Shown: in pieces, positions 1 through 6,551 of the stretch
Layout of the letters: each line of letters starts with the position of its first letter
Numbering within the stretch: the stretch's first letter is position 1
Assembly (NCBI GenBank): GCA_001803645.1
Contig: MHDW01000175.1
Span: forward strand, 3,662-11,355
From: Nitrospirae bacterium GWC2_42_7
GTDB taxonomy: Bacteria > Nitrospirota > Thermodesulfovibrionia > Thermodesulfovibrionales > UBA6898
DNA: 7,694 bases
Direction of reading: 5' to 3'
Notes under the pieces: model-generated
Database searches by the model: none
Seen by the model: the letters and a program-made list of their open reading frames with translations, nothing else
Told to the model about the DNA's origin: nothing
Made by a program: the position numbers and the translations under genes

Positions 1-59
1 TATTCAATGTTGAAGACGTCGAAAGCCTGAATAAAACCCTCGAAGCACTAAGTCATTAA
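1..59 (+). CDS. C-terminal end of an unidentified protein (5' truncated by window)
   Basis: Reading from base 3, the plus strand gives FNVEDVESLNKTLEALSH followed by TAA at 57-59. The stub is charged, helix-like and free of internal stops, and it ends 16 bases before the convergent stop of the DUF2207 gene, as expected for a real gene end. Short tails of this type (an Asn/Glu/Asp stretch, then a helix with Leu-Glu-Ala-Leu) end many proteins, including PLP-dependent aminotransferase and cysteine-desulfurase families, but 18 residues are too few to name a family. No terminator hairpin is seen in the gap. Confidence 0.45.
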   Translation, partial: FNVEDVESLNKTLEALSH

Positions 60-75
60 GAAAAAATATACTACT

Positions 76-1812
76 TTACCAGCTTCCTCCTCCGCCTCCT
101 CCAAAACCACCGCCTGAGGAACCCCCGCCTCCGGAGCCTCCACCGCTTACACCGCTGCTTCTTGGAGCTGAGTACATTGCAGATGAAAGGCTTGACATAG
201 CAGAGTTTACAGATTGGGTGAAACCAACAGGATTGAATGTTCTGATGCCCATCGGAGAAACATACCATTCAGGGGGCTGCTGATAAATGCCCTCGAATGC
301 CTTTGCCCATTTATCGGCAACATTCAGAGCAAGGGCATAAGGGAAATATTTAGAGAAGAGATTTTCGTCTTTCATCCTTTCCAAACGGTCTTTTTCAGCG
401 CGGTTAAGGAATTCCTGAAAACCGAGCACCTCCATATATACGGATGAGCCCGCCCTTGTCTTTGCAGGCATGTATTTAGCAAAGGCGAGGATCGGCAATC
501 CTGCAAGAACGCCGGCAATTAAAGACCTTGCAACTCCTATGTTATCGCCCAAGGCTGACACAAGAAGAAAAGCTGATATTATTGATACTGCCAGCCCTGC
601 AATAGAATAGATATTCCTGATATTCTCCGGATTTGAGGCGAATAGATTTTTAGCGGAGAGGTCGCCATAAAGGGTCTTTTTAAGGGAAGGAAGGTGAACA
701 TAAAAACTATTCTTCAGGTCAGATACCATTCTGCCGGGAAGAGAACCTACTAAATGTTCAAACAATTTTTTTTCAAATGATGTCATGGATACATCAGGGT
801 CCTTGATCTTTTTTATGTAATAATCTTTTGAATCAAATATAATGCCTTCTTTCTTTGTCTCCTCGATCTGTATATATCCTTTAACAGCAAGCCCTACAAT
901 TGAAGCAGTAATGTCCTTTTGATCGAGAGTCTCATCTATCATTGTGCCGACCTCGGCAGGAGACAATGGTTTTTTGTTATATTCAGGTGGACCGTACATT
1001 ACTGTTACAGCTTCCCTGACCTTTGGATCACGTCCTATCGAACGCCATAGGTTGAACATTATAAGAAGGGAAAATACAGGTAAAATAAATACCCAGTTCT
1101 GCCTGAGATTTATAAGCCAGAGAAATCTTTGAAATGAAGAGGGTGGAGATACTATGCCTTTGTCCCATCCATATGCTATCGTGAATCCTTCGCCGGGTGC
1201 AAAAACACTTTTTGAGGAGAACTCAACAGAATTATCATAGGCTGTGTATTTACATTCTGCTTCTTTTGATCCAGGTCTGCCTGTATAGCAGGATGTCCAG
1301 CGTTCTTTGGTTTTATCACCTGCAAGGCTAACAGTAGCTGATGCTTTTTTAATTTCTGCCTGCCATTCATTGCCTGTAACATTCCAGTAAAGCTCATCAT
1401 GATCATCAAAGAACAGTATCGCATTTTCGACCTTGTAGAATATCTCATAGGTTTGTGACCCTGAAACATATTTATCTGCGTCTCCGATCCTTATTTTGAT
1501 CAGGTTCCCTTCATATGAGATCTTTGAAGAGAGCTTACTGCCAGCACTGTCCGTAACAGAGATGACCTTTAAAGGTGTTTTGATAGTGCCGTCGAAGCTG
1601 TCTTTGTAAATGTAAGGGATTTCCCTGTAGATCCCGTGCCTAGGCCTGTGAAATTCTACCGAGATAGTCTCTTTGACTGTAAAGGATGAGTCTTTATTTA
1701 TGGCAATGTTGACAGCGAAATCGTTTATAGTGAAATCCTGCGCAGAGGCATGAGATGATAATAAAATAATTGAGGTAAAAATTAAAAAAAAGATATTAAT
1801 TTTATCTTTCAA
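76..1812 (-). CDS. DUF2207 family membrane protein with Gly/Ser-rich tail
   Basis: Predicted 578-residue envelope protein of the DUF2207 family; the molecular function of the family is not established. Residues 1-24 form a signal peptide (Lys-rich start, hydrophobic core, ASA|Q cleavage site). Residues 25-225 are an exported beta-rich domain with two cysteines (175, 187) that could form a disulfide. A membrane helix follows at about 238-256. A cytoplasmic part has the family-typical run PLSPAEVGTMIDE...ITASIVGLAVKGYIQIEE (283-318), then two more helices (402-420, 428-447). The segment EFLNRAEKDRLE...KYFPYALALNVADKWAKAF (467-506) is also typical. The tail (554-578) is nearly all Gly and Ser and ends in Trp. 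The start is a TTG at 1812; AAAGGA (1821-1826) lies 8 bases upstream and only this start gives the signal peptide. It lies downstream of lemA on the same strand; this pairing is common, and joint transcription is likely despite the repeat-filled gap. Confidence 0.9.
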   Translation of the reverse strand: MKDKINIFFLIFTSIILLSSHASAQDFTINDFAVNIAINKDSSFTVKETISVEFHRPRHGIYREIPYIYKDSFDGTIKTPLKVISVTDSAGSKLSSKISYEGNLIKIRIGDADKYVSGSQTYEIFYKVENAILFFDDHDELYWNVTGNEWQAEIKKASATVSLAGDKTKERWTSCYTGRPGSKEAECKYTAYDNSVEFSSKSVFAPGEGFTIAYGWDKGIVSPPSSFQRFLWLINLRQNWVFILPVFSLLIMFNLWRSIGRDPKVREAVTVMYGPPEYNKKPLSPAEVGTMIDETLDQKDITASIVGLAVKGYIQIEETKKEGIIFDSKDYYIKKIKDPDVSMTSFEKKLFEHLVGSLPGRMVSDLKNSFYVHLPSLKKTLYGDLSAKNLFASNPENIRNIYSIAGLAVSIISAFLLVSALGDNIGVARSLIAGVLAGLPILAFAKYMPAKTRAGSSVYMEVLGFQEFLNRAEKDRLERMKDENLFSKYFPYALALNVADKWAKAFEGIYQQPPEWYVSPMGIRTFNPVGFTQSVNSAMSSLSSAMYSAPRSSGVSGGGSGGGGSSGGGFGGGGGGSW

Positions 1813-1837
1813 CTGAAATATCCTTTCTTGCTCTTAT

Positions 1838-1890
1838 ATTCCGGCATGCCAGCCGCTCTCTAGTCAGGTCCGGAATCTTTATGAGCCGGA
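1838..1890. repeat. CCGGA inverted-repeat fragment
   Basis: ATTCCGG (1838-1844) is exactly complementary to CCGGAAT (1870-1876), and TCCGG (1869-1873) pairs with CCGGA (1886-1890). The alternative foldings and the position in non-coding DNA between lemA and the DUF2207 gene suggest a remnant of a dispersed intergenic palindromic repeat. Whether it recurs elsewhere in the genome cannot be seen here. Confidence 0.4.
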
Positions 1891-1906
1891 GCTTACAAAG
1901 GGGCAT

Positions 1907-2000
1907 GAAAATGACACCCTCCCTTAATCCCTCCCCTCAAGGGAGGGAAAATCTTTTACCCTCGCCCCTTGGGGGAGAGGGTTGGGTGAGGGGTATTTTC
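1907..2000. repeat. GC-rich palindromic intergenic element, copy 1
   Basis: This is about 94 bases bounded by GAAAAT (1907-1912) and its complement ATTTTC (1995-2000). It contains two tight hairpins. TCCCTCCC (1928-1935) pairs with GGGAGGGA (1941-1948) across a 5-base loop. ACCCTCGCCCC (1958-1968) pairs with GGGGAGAGGGT (1972-1982) across 3 bases with one mismatch. The CCCTC/GAGGG richness resembles the element at 2706-2807, so the two look like members of one small non-coding, REP- or MITE-like family. It sits between lemA and the DUF2207 gene and would be transcribed with them, where the hairpins could reduce read-through or stabilise the lemA message end; that role is inference. Confidence 0.6.
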
Positions 2001-2029
2001 TAGACAATGACAAATTAACAGACCATTTA

Positions 2030-2602
2030 TTAAAAACTCACTTTTACAGGTTTTCTTTCGGTTTCCGGTTCTCCGAGTTCAAAGAATTCATCTTTTTCGA
2101 ATTTGAACTGGCCTGCCACGATGTTTGATGGGAATGTTTCGGTTGTAATATTGTAATCGCGCACAACTGCATTATAATACCGTCTTGCTGACTCGATATC
2201 GTTCTCCAGGTTGGTAAGTTCGTTCTGAAGAGACTGGAAGTTTGTATTTGCTTTTAGTTCAGGATAGGCCTCTGCAACAGCAAAAAGGCTTTTCAGGGTA
2301 TCTGTGAACATGTTCTCTGCCTTTCCTTTGGCCCCGGGAGTTGAAGCATTCATTGCCATTGATCTGGCCTGAGTTACTTTCTCAAAGACGTTTCTTTCAT
2401 GGGTTGCATACCCTTTTACGGTCTCAACAAGATTAGGAACAAGGTCATATCTTTTTTTGAGCTGTACATCTATGTCAGACCATGAGGATTTCACAGTTGT
2501 TCTCAGACGAACGAGTCTGTTGTAAATTGTGATACCGAAGAAGAGAACAACAAAGATGAGTCCAAGAAACAGGACCATGATAATAGTTGTTATCGCAAGC
2601 AT
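2030..2602 (-). CDS. lemA: LemA family protein
   Basis: A 190-residue LemA family protein, close to the usual family length. An N-terminal membrane helix (about residues 3-27) is followed by a long helical-bundle domain. Family hallmarks are visible: SWSDIDVQLKKRYDLVPNLV (40-59), ETVKGYATHE (60-69), then AEAYPELKANTNFQSLQNEL (110-129), the ENDIESARRYYNAVVRDYN run (133-151) and a hydrophobic FPSNIVAGQFKF segment (157-168). The biochemical role of LemA is not settled; it is a membrane-anchored protein often encoded beside TPM/YgcG-type or DUF2207 proteins. The ATG at 2602 is preferred to an in-frame ATG 60 bases upstream. It has a strong AAGGGAGG (2607-2614) just upstream, and the alternative would add 20 residues ahead of the normal LemA start. 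The DUF2207 gene follows on the same strand after 217 bases. Confidence 0.93.
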   Translation of the reverse strand: MLAITTIIMVLFLGLIFVVLFFGITIYNRLVRLRTTVKSSWSDIDVQLKKRYDLVPNLVETVKGYATHERNVFEKVTQARSMAMNASTPGAKGKAENMFTDTLKSLFAVAEAYPELKANTNFQSLQNELTNLENDIESARRYYNAVVRDYNITTETFPSNIVAGQFKFEKDEFFELGEPETERKPVKVSF

Positions 2603-2629
2603 ATTGCCTCCCTTGAATTTGATTATAAA

Positions 2630-2658
2630 AATATAACAGAACTGACTAAATGTTACAA
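2630..2658 (-). promoter_or_regulatory. Candidate sigma-70 promoter for lemA
   Basis: On the minus strand, TTGTAA (2653-2658) and TATATT (2630-2635) are separated by 17 bases. Transcription would start near 2623, giving a leader of about 20 bases that just contains the lemA ribosome binding site. The region is AT-rich, so chance matches are likely; a TATAAT overlaps immediately downstream (2622-2627) but without a good -35. Confidence 0.4.
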
Positions 2659-2705
2659 ACAAAAAATATCGGGTTTAATAACTTTTCAGTGAAGCTTGGA
2701 AGAAT

Positions 2706-2807
2706 CATAACCCCTCCTCACCCCTGCCTACCGGCAGGCAGGTCCCCTTATCTTAAGGGGAGGAATATGAACCCCCCTCTTAAGATAAGAGGGAAGGGGG
2801 AGTTATG
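2706..2807. repeat. GC-rich palindromic intergenic element, copy 2
   Basis: This is about 102 bases bounded by CATAAC (2706-2711) and its complement GTTATG (2802-2807). It contains three hairpins. CCTGCCTACC (2724-2733) pairs with GGCAGGCAGG (2734-2743) with one mismatch. CCCCTTA (2744-2750) pairs with TAAGGGG (2754-2760). CCCTCTTA (2775-2782) pairs with TAAGAGGG (2786-2793). The second and third are also complementary to each other through TTATCTTAAG and CTTAAGATAA, so a longer cruciform is possible. No coding capacity is seen. It separates the divergent lemA and histidine kinase promoters and resembles the element at 1907-2000 in size, composition and terminal complementarity. Confidence 0.6.
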
Positions 2808-2837
2808 TTCCCCAGTCCAATGATGCTTTGCTTGAAT

Positions 2838-2866
2838 TTGACAACCTTTCCGGACATTGGTAGCAT
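2838..2866 (+). promoter_or_regulatory. Candidate sigma-70 promoter for the histidine kinase gene
   Basis: A perfect TTGACA (2838-2843) is followed after exactly 17 bases by TAGCAT (2861-2866), which matches TATAAT at four of six positions. Transcription would begin near 2873, giving a leader of about 45 bases before the ATG at 2918. It lies just outside the palindromic element ending at 2807. This is the best vegetative-type promoter in the divergent region. Confidence 0.6.
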
Positions 2867-2917
2867 AAACAGATAAAGCTATATGAATAAAATAAGTTTT
2901 TGCAGGAGATATTTTTG

Positions 2918-5107
2918 ATGCCGGTTATTCTCTTTCTTCTGTCAATCGGACTGCAGCTAACTGCAGCTGTGGTTTCACTTATGCTGGTCCGTACAACCGG
3001 CAGAAAACTTGCCTGGGTTTTGATCTCTTTCGCACTATTGCTGATGGCGTGGCGCCGGATCGTATCTTTTATTTCTTTGTTTAATTCCGGCAAGGCGATG
3101 ACCTTTGAATTTCCTGAATATATCGCTTTGATTATTTCCATTCTCATGCTGATGGGAGTCCTTCGCATCGGCGCTTATTTTCGTTCGATCCGTATAGCAG
3201 AAGTAGAACGCAAGCTGGCGAGGGAGAAACTCAGAGAATCAGAAGAAAAGTTCAAAAGCGTATTTGATAATGCTATCGACGGAATTCTTATTGCAGATGT
3301 TGAGACTAATGAATTTATATTGGGCAACAAGATGATCTCCAGAATGCTTGGTTATGATGAGCAGGAGATCAAGAAACTTGGTGTTCGGGACATACATCCA
3401 GAGAAAGACTTGCCTTATGTAATCGAGCAGTTCGAAAAACAGGTCAGGAAGGAGATCCTGACGGCAAAAGATATCCCGGTCAAAAGAAAAGATGAAAGCG
3501 TCTTTTATGCTGATATAAACTCAGCTCCCATGAAGTTAGGAAGTAAGACTTATCTCCTTGGCATGTTCAGAGATATGACCGAACGCAGGCAGACAGAGAT
3601 ATATATCCGTGATCTTTTATTTCGTCAGGATGCCATTTTATCTGCAGTTCCTGACATTATTATGGAAGTGGACAATCAAAAGGTCTACACCTGGGCGAAT
3701 AAGGCAGGCTACGAGTTTTTTGGCGAAGATGTGATAGGCAAGGAGGCTGCTTTTTACTTTGAAGGTGAGCAGGATACATATGCATTGGTTGAACCTCTTT
3801 TTAAAGGGACTGAAGAGATCTTTTATGTTGAGAGCTGGCAGAGGCGCAAGGACGGAGAAAAACGCCTGCTTGCCTGGTGGTGCCGTGTGCTCAAGGATGA
3901 AAGTGGAAATGTAAAAGGTGCATTGTCTACCGGACGAGACATTACAGAGACCAGGAAGCTCGAAGAACAGCTTCTACAGTCAAGGAAGTTGGAGTCCATA
4001 GGCACCCTTGCCGGAGGCGTGGCACATGATTTCAATAATATTCTGCAGGCGATCATCGGGTATGGGAATATCGCACTTGTGAATATGGAAAAGGACGACC
4101 CAGAGAGGCTGAACATCGAATATATTCTTCAAGCAGCGGACAGAGCAGCCCATCTTACGAAAGAACTTCTTTTGTTCAGCAGAAAGCAGATCACAGATAA
4201 AAAACCTCTTGATCTTAATGAAATAGTCAGAAAAAATGAGAAGTTCCTGCGGAGGGTCATAGGAGAGGACATTGAGTTTAAAACAGCATTGTCTGAGAAG
4301 ACCATCCCTGTATTTGTAGACAGCCACCAGATCGAGCAGGTACTGATGAACCTTGCTGCTAATGCCAGGGACGCTATGATCGAGGGAGGAGCTTTTACTA
4401 TTACAACAGAACAGGTCACACTTAATGAAGATTTTACATCAGCTCATGGTTTTGGCAAGCCGGGCTCTTATGCAATGATAACTGTGTCAGACACAGGATC
4501 AGGCATAGATGAAATCACACAGAAGAGTATATTCGAGCCGTTCTTCACCTCAAAAGAGGTCGGTAAAGGAACTGGACTTGGTCTTTCTGTGGTCTACGGC
4601 ATTGTAAAACAGCATGACGGGTTCATAAATGTATACAGCGAACCCGGTAAAGGAACTACATTCAGAATATATCTTCCAATAATCTCATCAGAATTAAAAG
4701 CAGAGATGACTGCAAATCAGGAAGAAAAGCCTGGAAGGGGAACGGAAGCAGTCCTTGTTGCAGAGGACGACGAATCCCTGAGAAAACTTTCCAGAACTGT
4801 ATTGGCACAGTATGGCTACACAGTCATAGAAGCTGTTGATGGTGAAGATGCTGTAAAAAAATTCATGGAAAACAAAGACTCAATCCGGATACTCCTGTTC
4901 GATCTCATCATGCCAAATATGAATGGCAAAGAAGCATACGACGAGATACAGAAGATAAAACCTGATATGAAGGTCATCTTTATGAGCGGATACGCACCGG
5001 ACATTGTCAAGAAGAAGGTGTCGCTCGAAAACGGCAGCTATATTCTCTATAAGCCTGTCTCTCCATTTGAGCTTTTGAGGAAGATAAGAAGCGTTTTGGA
5101 TAATTAG
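2918..5107 (+). CDS. Membrane hybrid histidine kinase (PAS-PAS-HisKA-HATPase-receiver)
   Basis: A 729-residue hybrid sensor kinase that should autophosphorylate on His and pass phosphate to its own receiver Asp. Domains: three membrane helices (about 2-24, 31-49, 67-86); a short coiled linker; PAS 1 (about 109-224, starting ESEEKFKSVFDNAIDGIL); PAS 2 (about 231-347); HisKA with GGVAHDFNN (phospho-acceptor His370); N box NLAANARDAM (478-487); G1 DTGSGI (525-530); F box FEPFFTSK; G2 GKGTGLGL (549-556). The C-terminal receiver has acidic EDD (616-618), phospho-acceptor Asp662 in LLFDLIMP, Ser690 and Lys712. All catalytic residues are present. No DNA-binding output domain is seen, so a separate response regulator or the receiver itself must relay the signal. 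The start at ATG 2918 is chosen because AGGAG (2904-2908) lies 9 bases upstream; an upstream in-frame TTG at 2900 would precede that site. It lies 320 bases ahead of the hydrogenase genes on the same strand; the ligand is unknown and regulation of the hydrogenase is only possible. Confidence 0.93.
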   Translation: MPVILFLLSIGLQLTAAVVSLMLVRTTGRKLAWVLISFALLLMAWRRIVSFISLFNSGKAMTFEFPEYIALIISILMLMGVLRIGAYFRSIRIAEVERKLAREKLRESEEKFKSVFDNAIDGILIADVETNEFILGNKMISRMLGYDEQEIKKLGVRDIHPEKDLPYVIEQFEKQVRKEILTAKDIPVKRKDESVFYADINSAPMKLGSKTYLLGMFRDMTERRQTEIYIRDLLFRQDAILSAVPDIIMEVDNQKVYTWANKAGYEFFGEDVIGKEAAFYFEGEQDTYALVEPLFKGTEEIFYVESWQRRKDGEKRLLAWWCRVLKDESGNVKGALSTGRDITETRKLEEQLLQSRKLESIGTLAGGVAHDFNNILQAIIGYGNIALVNMEKDDPERLNIEYILQAADRAAHLTKELLLFSRKQITDKKPLDLNEIVRKNEKFLRRVIGEDIEFKTALSEKTIPVFVDSHQIEQVLMNLAANARDAMIEGGAFTITTEQVTLNEDFTSAHGFGKPGSYAMITVSDTGSGIDEITQKSIFEPFFTSKEVGKGTGLGLSVVYGIVKQHDGFINVYSEPGKGTTFRIYLPIISSELKAEMTANQEEKPGRGTEAVLVAEDDESLRKLSRTVLAQYGYTVIEAVDGEDAVKKFMENKDSIRILLFDLIMPNMNGKEAYDEIQKIKPDMKVIFMSGYAPDIVKKKVSLENGSYILYKPVSPFELLRKIRSVLDN

Positions 5108-5264
5108 AACTAAGAATGGGAAGTAAGAAGCAAAAGGGCCTGCCCATACAACAGTTTTTGTCATCTTAATCTAATACTTGTAGTGTATAAAAGCAGAGAA
5201 ATATCCCTTCCTATTTGAAGAACAGTCCCTGATCTGCATTTTTATAAATAATAAATAAAATAAA

Positions 5265-5293
5265 TTGACATCCACTATATACTCTGATATCGT
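5265..5293 (+). promoter_or_regulatory. Candidate promoter of the hydrogenase operon with A/T-rich upstream tract
   Basis: A perfect TTGACA (5265-5270) is followed after 17 bases by TATCGT (5288-5293), four of six matches to TATAAT. Directly upstream, 5240-5264 is almost pure A/T, like an UP element. Transcription would begin near 5300, leaving a leader of about 127 bases that carries several dyads. No sigma-54 type GG-N10-GC element was found by eye. In the 320-base gap (5108-5427) I see no gene, only this promoter, the dyads below and the ribosome binding site. Confidence 0.5.
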
Positions 5294-5311
5294 TTAATAA
5301 AAAGGGCATAT

Positions 5312-5366
5312 TGAACAATATTAATTGCATATGTTCAGAACAATTTGGAATATTCCTGACATTCCA
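5312..5366. promoter_or_regulatory. Cluster of inverted repeats in the hydrogenase leader (possible operators)
   Basis: Three overlapping dyads lie between the candidate promoter and the small subunit gene. TGAACA (5312-5317) pairs with TGTTCA (5332-5337). TGTTC-A-GAACA forms a tight palindrome at 5332-5342, so the GAACA half-site occurs three times, with GAACAAT repeated directly at 5313 and 5338. GGAATATTCC (5347-5356) is a perfect palindrome, and TGGAAT (5346-5351) also pairs with ATTCCA (5361-5366). A further perfect palindrome of T and A lies at 5400-5411. The arrangement suggests binding of a dimeric regulator downstream of the promoter; which one is unknown. Confidence 0.4.
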
Positions 5367-5427
5367 TGAAAAGGCCGCTATTCATCAAGACTCTAACCGT
5401 TATATATATAAGAAATGGAGGTAAATT

Positions 5428-6525
5428 ATGAAAAGTCCCGGCGATGATTTTACTGAGGACATAGCGCTGTTACAGAAGCTGAAGGACAGAGGTTTATCGC
5501 GAAGAGATTTCATGAAATTCTGCGCAGCTATGGCAGCTACACTCGCATTGCCTGCTTCTTTTGCTGGCAAAATAGCTGAAGCAGTTGAGAAGGCAAAGAG
5601 GCCCTCTCTTGTATGGCTGGAATTTCAGGACTGCGCAGGAAATACTGAGGCGCTTTTAAGGGCCACAAAACCAACAATCACTGAGCTTGTCCTTGATATT
5701 CTGTCAATAGACTATCATGAGACCATTATGGCTCCTGCCGGCCATCAGGCTGAAAAATCGCTTGAAGATGTAGTAAATAATCAGAAGGGAAAATATATTG
5801 CTGTTGTTGAGGGTTCGATACCTATGGCTGACAATGGGGTCTATTGCTGTATTGGAGGGAAGAGCGCTATCGAGATAGCCAGGAAAGTATGCGGCAATGC
5901 TATGGCAACTATAGCGGTCGGAACATGCGCAGCATTTGGAGGACTACCTGCTGCAAAACCTAACCCTACAGGAGCTGTAAGCGTTAAAGAAGCTGTGCCG
6001 GGAATTACATTACTGAACCTTCCGGGATGCCCTGCTAATGTTGAGAACATAACTGCCACGATAGTGCATTTTCTGACATTCGGGAAATTGCCTGCAACTG
6101 ACGAACTCGGAAGACCGTATTTTGCACACGGCAAAAGAATACACGATAATTGTGAAAGAAGGGCGCACTTTGATGCAGGCCAATTTGTGCGCGCATGGGG
6201 AGACGAAGGCCATAGAAAAGGCTGGTGCCTTTATGAGATGGGATGCAAAGGCCCGGAAGCATTCTACAACTGCCCTACTGTAAAGTATAACGCCGGTACG
6301 AGCTGGCCTGTTCAGGCCGGACATGGATGTATAGCATGCGCAGTCCCGAATTTCTGGGACACGATGACACCGTTTTACAAAAGACTGCCGAATGTACCCG
6401 GTTTTGGGGTCGAAAATACTGCTGACAAGATCGGAGCAGGAGTTGCCGGTGTTGTGGCTGCCGGAATAGCTGCCCATAGAATAGCCCGCGCTGTAAAAGG
6501 AAAAGATGAGAGTAAAGATAAATAA
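5428..6525 (+). CDS. Group 1 [NiFe] hydrogenase small subunit, Tat-exported, with Asn at a proximal-cluster ligand site
   Basis: A 365-residue electron-transfer subunit of a membrane-bound, outward-facing uptake hydrogenase (HybO/HyaA family). The Tat signal is SRRDFMKFCAAMAATLALP (24-42). Distal-cluster ligands are His239, Cys242, Cys267 and Cys273; medial-cluster ligands are Cys282, Cys301 and Cys304. Proximal-cluster Cys69, Cys167 (GTC) and Cys201 (GCP) are present, but the second Cys of the first motif is Asn72: the sequence reads DCAGNTEALL where most relatives have CxGC. Extra cysteines occur at 140-141 and 155. A C-terminal hydrophobic stretch (about 336-355, GAGVAGVVAAGIAAH) can anchor the complex to a membrane cytochrome b partner, presumably encoded beyond the window. 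ATG 5428 follows GGAGG (5417-5421) by 6 bases. The large subunit gene starts 26 bases after the stop, so the two are one operon. It should feed electrons from H2 into the quinone pool. Confidence 0.95.
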   Translation: MKSPGDDFTEDIALLQKLKDRGLSRRDFMKFCAAMAATLALPASFAGKIAEAVEKAKRPSLVWLEFQDCAGNTEALLRATKPTITELVLDILSIDYHETIMAPAGHQAEKSLEDVVNNQKGKYIAVVEGSIPMADNGVYCCIGGKSAIEIARKVCGNAMATIAVGTCAAFGGLPAAKPNPTGAVSVKEAVPGITLLNLPGCPANVENITATIVHFLTFGKLPATDELGRPYFAHGKRIHDNCERRAHFDAGQFVRAWGDEGHRKGWCLYEMGCKGPEAFYNCPTVKYNAGTSWPVQAGHGCIACAVPNFWDTMTPFYKRLPNVPGFGVENTADKIGAGVAGVVAAGIAAHRIARAVKGKDESKDK

Positions 6526-6551
6526 AATTTAAGTGAAAGGGGAATGATCAC

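Noticed and set aside
2030..2662. Longer LemA beginning at 2662
   Set aside because: The extra 20 residues lack a ribosome binding site and would overlap the candidate promoter, while the ATG at 2602 has AAGGGAGG just upstream and fits the family start.
1907..2807. CRISPR array or insertion-sequence remnants
   Set aside because: There are no regularly spaced identical direct repeats and no transposase coding; the hairpins are isolated palindromic elements.
5116..5159. Rho-independent terminator after the histidine kinase gene
   Set aside because: ATGGG (5116-5120) can pair with CCCAT (5143-5147), with a small GGGC/GCCC pair inside, but the stems are short and the T-run (5155-5159) starts several bases too late.
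5312..5427. Sigma-54 promoter for the hydrogenase operon
   Set aside because: No GG-N10-GC with a flanking TTGCA-like sequence was found in the leader.
6010..6477. A 155-residue minus-strand reading frame inside the small subunit gene
   Set aside because: It is antisense to a well-conserved gene, has no recognisable protein character and no clear ribosome binding site; it is a by-product of codon bias.
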